Assembly: GCA_036925085.1 (NCBI GenBank)
Contig: JAUPFP010000156.1
Coordinates: 62,001-126,000 of the forward strand
DNA: 64,000 bases
Reading direction: 5' to 3'
Origin: Brachycybe producta
Lineage: Eukaryota; Arthropoda; Diplopoda; Playtdesmida; Andrognathidae
This document shows positions 28,320-40,237 of this stretch, one piece after another (position 1 is the stretch's first letter; the number at the start of each line of letters is the position of its first letter). The translations under genes were made by a program, and so were the position numbers. Below the pieces are notes generated by a model that saw only the letters and a program-made list of their open reading frames with translations, did not search any database and was not told the DNA's origin.

Positions 28320-30586
28320 CGATGAACCTTAAACGTTCAACCTTAAACGTTCAACCTTAAACGTTCAACCTTAAACGTTCAACCTTAAACGTTCAACCTT
28401 AAACGTTCAACCTTAAAAGTTCAACCTTAAACGTTCAAAATTAAACGTTCAACCTTAAACGTTCAACCTTAAACGTTCAAGCTTAAACATTCAACCTTAA
28501 ACGTTCAAAATTAAACGTTAAACCTAAAACGTTCAACCTTAAACGTTCAACCTTAAAAGTTAAACCTTAAACGTTCAACCTTAAACGTTCAACCATAAAT
28601 GTTCAACCTTAAACGTTCAACCTTAAACGTTCAACCTTAAACGTTCAACCTTAAACGATGAACCTTAAATGTTCAAACTTAAACGTTCAACCTTAAACGT
28701 TCAACCTTAAATGTTCAACCTTAAACGTTCAACCTTAAATGTAAAACCTTAAACGTTCAATCTTAAACGTTCAACATTAAACGTTCAACCTTAAACGTTC
28801 AATCTTAAACATTCAACCTTAAACGTTCAACCTTAAACGTTCAACCTTAAACATTCAACCTTAAATGTTCAACCTTAAATGTTCAACCTTAAACGATGAA
28901 CCTTAAATGTTCAACCTTAAACGTTCAACGTTAAAAGTTCAACCTTAAACGTTCAACCTTAAACGTTCAACCTTAAAAGTTCAACCTTAACCGTTCATCC
29001 TTAAACGTTCAACCTTAAACGTTCAACCTTAAACGTTCAAGCTTAAATGTTCAACCTTAAACGTTCAAGCTTAAATGTTCAACCTTAAACGTTCAATCTT
29101 AAACGTTCAACCTTAAACGTTCAAGCTTAAACGTTCAACCTTAAACGTTCAACCTTAACCGTTCAAAATTAAACGTTCAACCTTAAACGTTCAACCTTAA
29201 ACGTTCAACCTTAAACGTGAAACCTTAAACGTGAAACCTTAAATGTAAAACCTTAAACGTTCAATCTTAAATGTTCAACTTTAAACGTTCAACCTTAAAC
29301 GTTCAATCTTAAACGTTCAACCTTAAACGTTCAACCTTAAATGTTCAACCTTATATGTTCAACCTTAAACGATGAACCTTAAATGTTCAACCTTAAACGT
29401 TCAACCTTAAACGTTCAACCTTAAACGTGAAACCTTAAACGTGAAACCTTAAATGTAAAACCTTAAACGTTCAATCTTAAACGTTCAACCTTAAACGTTC
29501 AACCTTAAACGTTCAACCTTAAACGTTCAACCTTAAACGTTCAACCTTAAACGTTCAACCTTAAACGTTCAACCTTAAACGTTCAACCTTAAACGTTCAA
29601 CCTTAAACGTTCAACCTTAAACGTTCAACATTAAATGTTCAACCTTAAACGTGAAACCTTAAACGTTCAACCTTAAATGTTCAACCTTAAACGTAAAACG
29701 TTAAACGTTCAACCTTAAACGTGAAACCTTAAACGTGAAACCTTAAACGTGAAACATTAAACGTGAAACCTTAAACGTGAAACCTTAAACGTTCAACCTT
29801 AAACGTTCAACCTTAAACGTTCAACATTAAACGTTCAACCTTAAACGTTCAACCTTAAACGATCAACCTTAAACGTTCAACATTAAATGTTCAACCTTAA
29901 ACGTGAAACCTTAAACGTTCAACCTTAAACGTTCAACCTTAAAAGTTCAACCTTAAACGTTCAATCTTAAACGTTCAACCTTAAACGTTCAAGCTTAAAC
30001 GTTCAACCTTAAACGTTCAACCTTAAACGTTCAACCTTAAACGTTCAACCTTAAACGTTCAACCTTAAACGTTCAACCTTAAACGTTCAACCTTAAACGT
30101 TCAACCTGAAACGTTCAACCTTAAACGTTCAACCTTATACGTTCAACCTTAAACATTCAAGCTTAAATGTTCAACCTTAAACGTTCAACCTTAAACGTAA
30201 AAAATTAAACGTTCAACCTTAAACGTTCAACCTTAAACGTTCAACCTTAAACGTTCAACCTCAAACGTTCAACCTTAAACGTTCAACCTTAAACGTTCAA
30301 CCTTAATCGTTCAACCTTAAACGATCAACCTTAAACGTTCACCTTAAACGTTCAACCTTAAACGTTCAAGCCTAAACGTTCAACCTTAAACGTTCAACCT
30401 TAAACGTCCAAAATTAAACATTCAGCCTTAAACGTTCAACCTTAAACGTTCAACCTTAAACGTTGAACTTTAAACGTTCAACCTTAAACGTTCAACCTTA
30501 AACGTTCAACCTTAAACATTCAACCTTAAACGTTCAACTTTAAACGTTCAACCTTAAACGTTCAACCTTAAACGTTCAACCTTAAA
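28320..30586 (+). repeat. Mixed satellite segment before the inverted HORs
   Basis: Direct-orientation units continue with CGATGAACC, CAAAATT and AAAAGTTAAACC variants to about 29,470, then a consensus run (29,480-29,620) and a CGTGAAACC cluster with the AAAACGTTAAACG marker. From about 29,930 the variants change to TTATACG, CAAGCCT, CGTCCAAAATT and GTTGAACTTT. No unique sequence is seen. Confidence 0.8.
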
Positions 30587-31267
30587 CGTCCAAAATTAAA
30601 TGTTCAACCTTAAACGTTCAACCTTAAACGTTCAACCTTAAACGTTCAACCTTAAACGTTCAACCTTAAACGTTCAACCTTAAACGTTCAACCTTAAACG
30701 TTCAACCTTGAACGTTCAACCTTGAACGTTCAACCTTATACGTTCAACCTTAAACGTTCAACCTTAAACGTTCAACCTTAAACGTTCAACCTTAAACGTT
30801 CAACCTTAAACGTTCAACCTTAAACGTTCAATCTTAAACGTTCAACCTTAAATGTTCAACCTTAAACGTTCAACCTTAAACGTTCAACATTAAACGTTCA
30901 ACCTTAAACGTGCAACCTTAAACTTTCAACCTTAAACGTTCAACCTTAAACGTTCAACCTGAAACGTGAAACCTTAAATGTTCAACCTTAAACGTTCAAC
31001 CTTAAACGTTCAAGCTTAAACTTTCAACCTTAAACGTTCAACCTTAAACGTTCAACCTTAAACGTTCAACCTTAAAAGTTCAACCTTAAACGTTCAACCT
31101 TAAACGTTGAACCTTAAACGTTCAACCTTAAACGCTCAACCTTAAACGTTCAACCTTAAACGTTCAATCTTAAACGTTCAAAAATAAACGTTCAACCTAA
31201 AACGTTCAACCATAAACGTTCAACCTTAAACGTTCAACCTTAAACGTTCAACCTTAAACGTTCAACC

Positions 31268-31310
31268 TTAAACGTTCAACCTTAAACGTTTGAACGTTTA
31301 AGGTTGAACG
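31268..31310. repeat. Entry junction of inverted segment A
   Basis: Orientation changes from CCTTAAACG to CGTTTAAGG units. The flanking units are consensus on both sides, giving a head-to-head inverted repeat whose only central mismatch is the T/G at 31,291-31,292. The same junction recurs at 34,769 and 37,785. Confidence 0.9.
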
Positions 31311-32848
31311 TTTAAGGTTGAACGTTTAAGGTTGAACGTTTAAGGTTGAACGTTTAAGGTTGAACGTTTAAGATTGAACGTTTAAGGTTTCACATTTATG
31401 GTTTCACGTTTAAGGTTGAACGTTTAAGGTTGAACGTTTAAGATTGAACGTTTAAGGTTGAACGTTTAAGGTTGAACGTTTAATTTTGAACGTTTAAGGT
31501 TGAACATTTAAGGTTGAACATTTAAGCTTGAACGTTTAAGGATGAACGTTTAAGGTTGAACGTTTAAGGTTGAACGTTTAATTTTGGATGTTTAAGGTTG
31601 AACGTTTAAGCTTGAACGTTTAAGGTTGAACGTTTAAGGTTGAACGTTTAAGGTTTCACGTTTAAGGTTGAACGTTTAAGGTTGAACGTTTAAGGTTGAA
31701 CGTTTAAGGTTGAACGTTTAAGGTTGAACGTTTAAGTTTGAACGTTTAAGGTTGAACATTTAAGGTTGAACGTTTAAGGTTGAACGTTTAAGGTTGAACG
31801 TTTAAGGTTGAACGTTTAAGGTTGAACGTTTAAGGTTGAACGTTTAAGGTTGAACGTTTAAGTTTGAACGTTTAAGGTTGAACGTTTAAGGTTGAACGTT
31901 TATTTTTGAACGTTTAAGATTGAACGTTTAAGGTTGAACGTTTAAGGTTGAGCGTTTAAGGTTGAACATTTAAGGTTCAATGTTTAAGGTTGAACGTTTA
32001 AGGTTGAACGTTTAATTTTGGACGTTTAAGGTTGAACGTTTAAGGTTGCACGTTTAAGGTTGAACGTTTAATGTTGAACGTTTAAGATTGAACGTTTAAG
32101 GTTGAACGTTTAAGGTTGAGCGTTTAAGGTTGAACGTTTAAGGTTGAACGTTTAAGGTTGAACGTTTAAGGTTGAACTTTTAAGGTTGAACGTTTAAGGT
32201 TGAACGTTTAAGGTTGAACGTTTAAGGTTGAACGTTTAAGGTTGAACGTTTAAGGTTGAACGTTTAAGGTTGAACGTTTAAGGTTGAACGTTTAAGGTTG
32301 AACGTTTAAGGTTGAACGTTTAAGGTTGAACGTTTAAGGTTGAACGTTTAAGGTTGAACGTTTTAGGTTGAACGTTTATTTTTGAACGTTTAAGATTGAA
32401 CGTTTAAGGTTGAATGTTTAAGGTTGAGCGTTTAAGGTTGAACGTTTAAAGTTCAACGTTTAAGGTTGAACGTTTAAGGTTGAACGTTAAGGTTGAACGT
32501 TTAAGGTTGAACGTTTAAGCTTGAACGTTTAAGGTTGAACGTTTAAGGTTGCACGTTTAAGGTTGAACGTTTAAGGTTGAACGTTTAAGGTTGAACGTTT
32601 AAGGTTGAACGTTTGAGGTTGAACGTTAGAGGTTGAACGTTTGAGGTTGAACGTTTGAGGTTGAACGTTTGAGGTTGAACGTTTGAGGTTGAACGTTTGA
32701 GGTTGAACATTTGAGGTTGAACGTTTGAGGTTGAACGTTTGAGGTTGAACGTTTGAGGTTGAACGTTTGAGGTTGAACGTTTAAGGTTGAACGTTTAAGG
32801 TTGAACGTTTAAGGTTGAACGTTTAAGGTTTAACGTTTAAGGTTGAAC
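31292..32848 (-). repeat. Inverted satellite segment A (1,557 bp)
   Basis: All units read TTTAAGGTTGAACG, the reverse complement of the flanking array. Entry is the near-palindrome CCTTAAACGTTTGAACG centred at 31,291/31,292, with a single mismatched central pair. Exit is the perfect palindrome GGTTGAACGTTCAACC centred at 32,848/32,849. Internal markers are TTTCACATTTATGG near 31,388, TTTTGGATG near 31,573, GAGCG units and a GTTTGAGG block. It is nine units shorter than segment C. Confidence 0.95.
32611..32772 (-). repeat. TTTGAGG variant block in inverted segment A
   Basis: Consecutive units read GTTTGAGGTTGAAC, the reverse complement of the CCTCAAA variant, with one GTTAGAGG unit near 32,626. 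It belongs to the same subfamily as the direct block at 33,421-33,630. Confidence 0.9.
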
Positions 32849-32856
32849 GTTCAACC
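32841..32856. repeat. Exit palindrome of inverted segment A
   Basis: GGTTGAACGTTCAACC is a perfect 16-bp palindrome, with the switch inside the AACGTT core of the unit. It recurs exactly at 35,858-35,873 and 39,461-39,476. Confidence 0.95.
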
Positions 32857-33420
32857 TTAAACGTTCAACCTTAAACGTTCAACCTTAAACGTGCAACCTT
32901 AAACGTTCAACCTTAAACGTTCAACCTTAAACGTTCAACCTTAAACGTTCAACCTTAAACGTGAAACCTTAAACGTTCAACCTTAAACGTTCAACCTTAA
33001 ACGTTCAAGCTTAAACGTTCAACCTTAAACGTTCAACCTTAAACATCCAAAATTAAACGTTCAACCTTAAACGTTCAACCTTAAACGTTCAACCTTAAAC
33101 GTTCAACCTTAAACGTTCAAGCTTAAATGTTCAACCTTAAATGTTCAACCTTAAACGTTCAAAATTAAAAGTTCAACCTTAAACGTTCAACCTTAACGTT
33201 CAACCTTAAACGTTCAACCTTAAACGTTCAACCTTAAACGTTCAACCTTAAACGTTCAACCTTAAACGTTCAACCTTAAACGTTCAACCTTAAACGTTCA
33301 ACCTTAAACGCTCAACCTTAAACGTTTAACCTTAAACGTTCAACCTTAAACGTTCAACCTTAAACGTTCAACCTTAAACGTTCAACCTTAAACGTTCAAC
33401 CTTAAACGTTCAACCTTAAA

Positions 33421-33630
33421 CGTTCAACCTCAAACGTTCAACCTCAAACGTTCAACCTCAAACGTTCAACCTCAAACGTTCAACCTCAAACGTTCAACCT
33501 CAAACGTTCAACCTCAAACGTTCAACCTCAAACGTTCAACCTCAAACGTTCAACCTCTAACGTTCAACCTCAAACGTTCAACCTCAAACGTTCAACCTCA
33601 AACGTTCAACCTCTAACGTTCAACCTCTAA
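33421..33630 (+). repeat. CCTCAAA variant block 1
   Basis: Fifteen consecutive units read CGTTCAACCTCAAA or CGTTCAACCTCTAA. The T to C change removes the TAA stop, so pure CCTCAAA units are open in all three + frames, a 14-codon cycle reading RSTSNVQPQTFNLK. There is no ATG and CCTCTAA restores a stop in one frame, so this is not a gene. CGTCCAAAATT units follow at 33,688. Confidence 0.92.
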
Positions 33631-34769
33631 CGTTCAACCTTAAACGTTCAACCTTAAACGTTCAACCTTAAACGTTCAACCTTAAACGTCCAAAATTAAA
33701 CGTCCAACCTTAAACGTCCAACCTTAAACGTCCAACCTTAAACGTGAAACCTTAAACGTGAAACCTTAAACGTGAAACCTTAAACGTTCAACCTTAAACG
33801 TTCAAGCTTAAACGTTCAACCTCAAACGTTCAACCTAAAACGTTCAACCTTAAACGTTCAACATTAAACGTTCAACCTTAAACGTTCAACCTTAAACGTG
33901 AAACCTTAAACGTTCAACCTTAAACGTTCAACCTTAAACGTTCAACCTAAAACGTTCAACCTTAAACGTTCAACCTTAAACGTGAAACCTTAAACATTCA
34001 ACCTTAAACGTGAAACCTTAAACGTGAAACCTTAAATGTAAAACCTTAAACGTTCAATCTTAAACGTTCAACCTTAAACGTTCAACCTTAAACGTCCAAA
34101 ATTAAATGTTCAACCTTAAACGTTCAACCTTAAACGTTCAACCTTAAACGTTCAACCTTAAACGTTCAACTTTAAACGTTCAACCTTAAACGTTCAACCT
34201 TAAACGTTCAACCTTGAACGTTCAACCTTGAACGTTCAACCTTATACGTTCAACCTTAAACGTTCAACCTTAAACGTTCAACCTTAAACGTTCAACCTTA
34301 AACGTTCAACCTTAAACGTTCAATCTTAAACGTTCAACCTTAAATGTTCAACCTTAAACGTTCAACCTTAAACGTTCAACATTAAACGTTCAACCTTAAA
34401 CGTGCAACCTTAAACTTTCAACCTTAAACGTTCAACCTTAAACGTTCAATCTGAAACGTGAAACCTTAAATGTTCAACCTTAAACGTTCAACCTTAAATG
34501 TTCAAGCTTAAACTTTCAACCTTAAACGTTCAACCTTAAACGTTCAACCTTAAACGTTCAACCTTAAACGTTCAACCTTAAACGTTCAACCTTAAACGTT
34601 GAACCTTAAACGTTCAACCTTAAACGCTCAACCTTAAACGTTCAACCTTAAACGTTCAATCTTAAACGTTCAAAAATAAACGTTCAACCTAAAACGTTCA
34701 ACCATAAACGTTCAACCTTAAACGTTCAACCTTAAACGTTCAACCTTAAACGTTCAACCTTAAACGTTT

Positions 34770-35865
34770 GAACGTTTAAGGTTGAACGTTTAAGGTTGAA
34801 CGTTTAAGGTTGAACGTTTAAGGTTGAACGTTTAAGATTGAACGTTTAAGGTTTTACATTTATGGTTTCACGTTTAAGGTTGAACGTTTAAGGTTGAACG
34901 TTTAAGATTGAACGTTTAAGGTTGAACGTTTAAGGTTGAACGTTTAATTTTGAACGTTTAAGGTTGAACATTTAAGGTTGAACATTTAAGCTTGAACGTT
35001 TAAGGTTGAACGTTTAAGGTTGAACGTTTAAGGTTGAACGTTTAATTTTGGATGTTTAAGGTTGAACGTTTAAGCTTGAACGTTTAAGGTTGAACGTTTA
35101 AGGTTGAACGTTTAAGGTTTCACGTTTAAGGTTGAACGTTTAAGGTTGAACGTTTAAGGTTGAACGTTTAAGGTTGAACGTTTAAGGTTGAACGTTTAAG
35201 TTTGAACGTTTAAGGTTGAACATTTAAGGTTGAACGTTTAAGGTTGAACGTTTAAGGTTGAACGTTTAAGGTTGAACGTTTAAGGTTGAACGTTTAAGGT
35301 TGAACGTTTAAGGTTGAACGTTTAAGGTTGAACGTTTAAGTTTGAACGTTTAAGGTTGAACGTTTAAGGTTGAACGTTTAAGGTTGGACGTTTAAGGTTG
35401 AACGTTTAAGGTTGAACGTTTAAGGTTGAACGTTTATGGTTGAACGTTTTAGGTTGAACGTTTATTTTTGAACGTTTAAGATTGAACGTTTAAGGTTGAA
35501 CGTTTAAGGTTGAGCGTTTAAGGTTGAACGTTTAAGGTTCAATGTTTAAGGTTGAACGTTTAAGGTTGAACGTTTAATTTTGGACGTTTAAGGTTGAACG
35601 TTTAAGGTTGCACGTTTAAGGTTGAACGTTTAATGTTGAACGTTTAAGATTGAACGTTTAAGGTTGAACGTTTAAGGTTGAGCGTTTAAGATTGAACGTT
35701 TAAGGTTGAACGTTTGAGGTTGAACATTTGAGGTTGAACGTTTGAGGTTGAACGTTTGAGGTTGAACGTTTGAGGTTGAACGTTTGAGGTTGAACGTTTA
35801 AGGTTGAACGTTTAAGGTTGAACGTTTAAGGTTGAACGTTTAAGGTTGAACGTTTAAGGTTGAAC
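34770..35865 (-). repeat. Inverted satellite segment B (1,096 bp)
   Basis: The entry and exit junctions have the same sequence as in segment A and are centred at 34,769/34,770 and 35,865/35,866. It shares TTTTACATTTATGG with segment C, where A has TTTCACATTTATGG, and starts with four GGTT units as C does, where A has five. It is 587 bp shorter than C: 42 units lost, offset by a 1-bp deletion in C. Confidence 0.95.
35712..35789 (-). repeat. TTTGAGG variant block in inverted segment B
   Basis: A shortened form of the inverted block, with six GTTTGAGG units including one with CpG loss (GAACATTTGAGG). It directly adjoins the site where 42 units are missing compared with segment C. Confidence 0.9.
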
Positions 35866-35873
35866 GTTCAACC
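35858..35873. repeat. Exit palindrome of inverted segment B
   Basis: Same 16-bp palindrome as at 32,841. The switch falls in the AACGTT core, so no base is lost or added at the join. Confidence 0.95.
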
Positions 35874-36437
35874 TTAAACGTTCAACCTTAAACGTTCAAC
35901 CTTAAACGTGCAACCTTAAACGTTCAACCTTAAACGTTCAACCTTAAACGTTCAACCTTAAACGTTCAACCTTAAACGTGAAACCTTAAACGTTCAACCT
36001 TAAACGTTCAACCTTAAACGTTCAAGCTTAAACGTTCAACCTTAAACGTTCAACCTTAAACATCCAAAATTAAACGTTCAACCTTAAACGTTCAACCTTA
36101 AACGTTCAACCTTAAACGTTCAACCTTAAACGTTCAAGCTTAAATGTTCAACCTTAAATGTTCAACCTTAAACGTTCAAAATTAAAAGTTCAACCTAAAC
36201 GTTCAACCTTAAACGTTCAACCTTAAACGTTCAACCTTAAACGTTCAACCTTAAACGTTCAACCTTAAACGTTCAACCTTAAACGTTCAACCTTAAACGT
36301 TCAACCTTAAACGTTCAACCTTAAACGCTCAACCTTAAACGTTCAACCTTAAACGTTCAACCTTAAACGTTCAACCTTAAACGTTCAACCTTAAACGTTC
36401 AACCTTAAACGTTCAACCTTAAACGTTCAACCTTAAA

Positions 36438-36647
36438 CGTTCAACCTCAAACGTTCAACCTCAAACGTTCAACCTCAAACGTTCAACCTCAAACGTTCAA
36501 CCTCAAACGTTCAACCTCAAACGTTCAACCTCAAACGTTCAACCTCAAACGTTCAACCTCAAACGTTCAACCTCTAACGTTCAACCTCAAACGTTCAACC
36601 TCAAACGTTCAACCTCAAACGTTCAACCTCTAACGTTCAACCTCTAA
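36438..36647 (+). repeat. CCTCAAA variant block 2
   Basis: Fifteen units matching block 1 in length and in the placing of the CCTCTAA units, followed by the same CGTCCAAAATT cassette. This supports duplication of the entire composite HOR. Confidence 0.92.
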
Positions 36648-37785
36648 CGTTCAACCTTAAACGTTCAACCTTAAACGTTCAACCTTAAACGTTCAACCTT
36701 AAACGTCCAAAATTAAACGTCCAACCTTAAACGTCCAACCTTAAACGTCCAACCTTAAACGTGAAACCTTAAACGTGAAACCTTAAACGTGAAACCTTAA
36801 ACGTTCAACCTTAAACGTTCAAGCTTAAACGTTCAACCTCAAACGTTCAACCTAAAACGTTCAACCTTAAACGTTCAACATTAAACGTTCAACCTTAAAC
36901 GTTCAACCTTAAACGTGAAACCTTAAACGTTCAACCTTAAACGTTCAACCTTAAACGTTCAACCTAAAACGTTCAACCTTAAACGTTCAACCTTAAACGT
37001 GAAACCTTAAACATTCAACCTTAAACGTGAAACCTTAAACGTGAAACCTTAAATGTAAAACCTTAAACGTTCAATCTTAAACGTTCAACCTTAAACGTTC
37101 AACCTTAAACGTCCAAAATTAAATGTTCAACCTTAAACGTTCAACCTTAACGTTCAACCTTAAACGTTCAACCTTAAACGTTCAACTTTAAACGTTCAAC
37201 CTTAAACGTTCAACCTTAAACGTTCAACCTTGAACGTTCAACCTTGAACGTTCAACCTTATACGTTCAACCTTAAACGTTCAACCTTAAACGTTCAACCT
37301 TAAACGTTCAACCTTAAACGTTCAACCTTAAACGTTCAATCTTAAACGTTCAACCTTAAATGTTCAACCTTAAACGTTCAACCTTAAACGTTCAACATTA
37401 AACGTTCAACCTTAAACGTGCAACCTTAAACTTTCAACCTTAAACGTTCAACCTTAAACGTTCAATCTGAAACGTGAAACCTTAAATGTTCAACCTTAAA
37501 CGTTCAACCTTAAATGTTCAAGCTTAAACTTTCAACCTTAAACGTTCAACCTTAAACGTTCAACCTTAAACGTTCAACCTTAAACGTTCAACCTTAAACG
37601 TTCAACCTTAAACGTTGAACCTTAAACGTTCAACCTTAAACGCTCAACCTTAAACGTTCAACCTTAAACGTTCAATCTTAAACGTTCAAAAATAAACGTT
37701 CAACCTAAAACGTTCAACCATAAACGTTCAACCTTAAACGTTCAACCTTAAACGTTCAACCTTAAACGTTCAACCTTAAACGTTT

Positions 37786-39468
37786 GAACGTTTAAGGTTG
37801 AACGTTTAAGGTTGAACGTTTAAGGTTGAACGTTTAAGGTTGAACGTTTAAGATTGAACGTTTAAGGTTTTACATTTATGGTTTCACGTTTAAGGTTGAA
37901 CGTTTAAGGTTGAACGTTTAAGATTGAACGTTTAAGGTTGAACGTTTAAGGTTGAACGTTTAATTTTGAACGTTTAAGGTTGAACATTTAAGGTTGAACA
38001 TTTAAGCTTGAACGTTTAAGGTTGAACGTTTAAGGTTGAACGTTTAAGGTTGAACGTTTAATTTTGGATGTTTAAGGTTGAACGTTTAAGCTTGAACGTT
38101 TAAGGTTGAACGTTTAAGGTTGAACGTTTAAGGTTTCACGTTTAAGGTTGAACGTTTAAGGTTGAACGTTTAAGGTTGAACGTTTAAGGTTGAACGTTTA
38201 AGGTTGAACGTTTAAGTTTGAACGTTTAAGGTTGAACATTTAAGGTTGAACGTTTAAGGTTGAACGTTTAAGGTTGAACGTTTAAGGTTGAACGTTAAGG
38301 TTGAACGTTTAAGGTTGAACGTTTAAGGTTGAACGTTTAAGGTTGAACGTTTAAGTTTGAACGTTTAAGGTTGAACGTTTAAGGTTGAACGTTTAAGGTT
38401 GGACGTTTAAGGTTGAACGTTTAAGGTTGAACGTTTAAGGTTGAACGTTTATGGTTGAACGTTTTAGGTTGAACGTTTATTTTTGAACGTTTAAGATTGA
38501 ACGTTTAAGGTTGAACGTTTAAGGTTGAGCGTTTAAGGTTGAACGTTTAAGGTTCAATGTTTAAGGTTGAACGTTTAAGGTTGAACGTTTAATTTTGGAC
38601 GTTTAAGGTTGAACGTTTAAGGTTGCACGTTTAAGGTTGAACGTTTAATGTTGAACGTTTAAGATTGAACGTTTAAGGTTGAACGTTTAAGGTTGAGCGT
38701 TTAAGATTGAACGTTTAAGGTTGAACGTTTAAGGTTGAACGTTTAAGGTTGAACGTTTAAGGTTGAACTTTTAAGGTTGAACGTTTAAGGTTGAACGTTT
38801 AAGGTTGAACGTTTAAGGTTGAACGTTTAAGGTTGAACGTTTAAGGTTGAACGTTTAAGGTTGAACGTTTAAGGTTGAACGTTTAAGGTTGAACGTTTAA
38901 GGTTGAACGTTTAAGGTTGAACGTTTAAGGTTGAACGTTTAAGGTTGAACGTTTAAGGTTGAACATTTTAGGTTGAACGTTTATTTTTGAACGTTTAAGA
39001 TTGAACGTTTAAGGTTGAATGTTTAAGGTTGAGCGTTTAAGGTTGAACGTTTAAAGTTCAACGTTTAAGGTTGAACGTTTAAGGTTGAACGTTTAAGGTT
39101 GAACGTTTAAGGTTGAACGTTTAAGCTTGAACGTTTAAGGTTGAACGTTTAAGGTTGCACGTTTAAGGTTGAACGTTTAAGGTTGAACGTTTAAGGTTGA
39201 ACGTTTGAGGTTGAACGTTAGAGGTTGAACGTTTGAGGTTGAACGTTTGAGGTTGAACGTTTGAGGTTGAACGTTTGAGGTTGAACGTTTGAGGTTGAAC
39301 ATTTGAGGTTGAACGTTTGAGGTTGAACGTTTGAGGTTGAACGTTTGAGGTTGAACGTTTGAGGTTGAACGTTTGAGGTTGAACGTTTAAGGTTGAACGT
39401 TTAAGGTTGAACGTTTAAGGTTGCACGTTTAAGGTTGAACGTTTAAGGTTGAACGTTTAAGGTTGAAC
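37786..39468 (-). repeat. Inverted satellite segment C (1,683 bp)
   Basis: The longest of the three inverted segments, with junctions at 37,785/37,786 and 39,468/39,469. It carries a 1-bp shortened unit (GAACGTTAAGG) near 38,291, a long consensus run at about 38,710-38,960 and a GTTTGAGG block at 39,203-39,378. Near its exit it has GGTTGCACG, which mirrors CGTGCAACC just right of the exits of segments A and B. Confidence 0.95.
39203..39378 (-). repeat. TTTGAGG variant block in inverted segment C
   Basis: Consecutive GTTTGAGG units with one GTTAGAGG unit (near 39,218) and one GAACATTTGAGG unit, matching the block in segment A with one more unit. Confidence 0.9.
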
Positions 39469-39476
39469 GTTCAACC
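39461..39476. repeat. Exit palindrome of inverted segment C
   Basis: Same 16-bp palindrome. Here the arms stay matched for roughly 45-50 bp on each side, until GGTTGCACG on the left meets CGTACAACC on the right. Confidence 0.95.
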
Positions 39477-39957
39477 TTAAACGTTCAACCTTAAACGTTC
39501 AACCTTAAACGTACAACCTTAAACGTTCAACCTTAAACGTTCAACCTTAAACGTGAAACCTTAAACGTTCAACCTTAAACGTTCAACCTTAAACGTTCAA
39601 GCTTAAACGTTCAACCTTAAACGTTCAACCTTAAACATCCAAAATTAAACGTTCAACCTTAAACGTTCAACCTTAAACGTTCAACCTTAAACGTTCAACC
39701 TTAAACGTTCAAGCTTAAATGTTCAACCTTAAATGTTCAACCTTAAACGTTCAAAATTAAAAGTTCAACCTTAAACGTTCAACCTTAAACGTTCAACCTT
39801 AAACGTTCAACCTTAAACGTTCAACCTTAAACGTTCAACCTTAAACGTTCAACCTTAAACGTTCAACCTTAAACGTTCAACCTTAAACGTTCAACCTTAA
39901 ACGCTCAACCTTAAACGTTCAACCTTAAACGTTCAACCTTAAACGTTCAACCTTAAA

Positions 39958-40237
39958 CGTTCAACCTCAAACGTTCAACCTCAAACGTTCAACCTCAAAC
40001 GTTCAACCTCAAACGTTCAACCTCAAACGTTCAACCTCAAACGTTCAACCTCAAACGTTCAACCTCAAACGTTCAACCTCAAACGTTCAACCTCAAACGT
40101 TCAACCTCAAACGTTCAACCTCAAACGTTCAACCTCAAACGTTCAACCTCTAACGTTCAACCTCAAACGTTCAACCTCAAACGTTCAACCTCAAACGTTC
40201 AACCTCAAACGTTCAACCTCTAACGTTCAACCTCTAA
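39958..40237 (+). repeat. CCTCAAA variant block 3 (longest)
   Basis: Twenty units of the CCTCAAA/CCTCTAA type, five more than blocks 1 and 2. The extra units lie in the uniform left part, while the CCTCTAA pattern on the right is kept. CGTCCAAAATT units follow. Confidence 0.92.

Larger units (their letters stand above)
30587..34092. repeat. Composite HOR with inversion, copy 1 (3,506 bp)
   Basis: The copy is bounded by CGTCCAAAATTAAATG at 30,587 and its next occurrence at 34,093. It contains a direct left part (CCTTGAA pair, TTATACG, CGTGCAACC, CGCTCAACC, CAAAAATAAACG), an inverted segment (31,292-32,848) and a direct right part carrying the CCTCAAA block and CGTCCAAAATT units. The same order recurs in the next two copies. 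Confidence 0.9.
34093..37109. repeat. Composite HOR with inversion, copy 2 (3,017 bp)
   Basis: The layout matches copy 1, but the inverted segment is only 1,096 bp because about 42 units are missing between GAGCGTTTAAGATTG and the GTTTGAGG block. The direct parts between inversions are 1,921 bp in copy 1 and 1,920 bp in copy 2, nearly identical apart from independent 1-bp deletions near 33,196, 36,196 and 37,149 and a few substitutions. Confidence 0.9.

Noticed and set aside
33421-33630. Open reading frame in the CCTCAAA blocks
   Set aside because: Open only because the variant removes the stop; no ATG, no flanking signals, and CCTCTAA units close one frame. The same applies to the other blocks.
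31292-39468. Inverted segments as transposon terminal inverted repeats
   Set aside because: Sequence between the junctions is the same satellite, with no unique interior, no transposase and no target-site duplication.
31268-39476. Transcription terminators or hairpin RNA genes at the palindromes
   Set aside because: The palindromes are satellite orientation switches made of ordinary units; there is no adjacent gene and no U-tract context distinct from the array.
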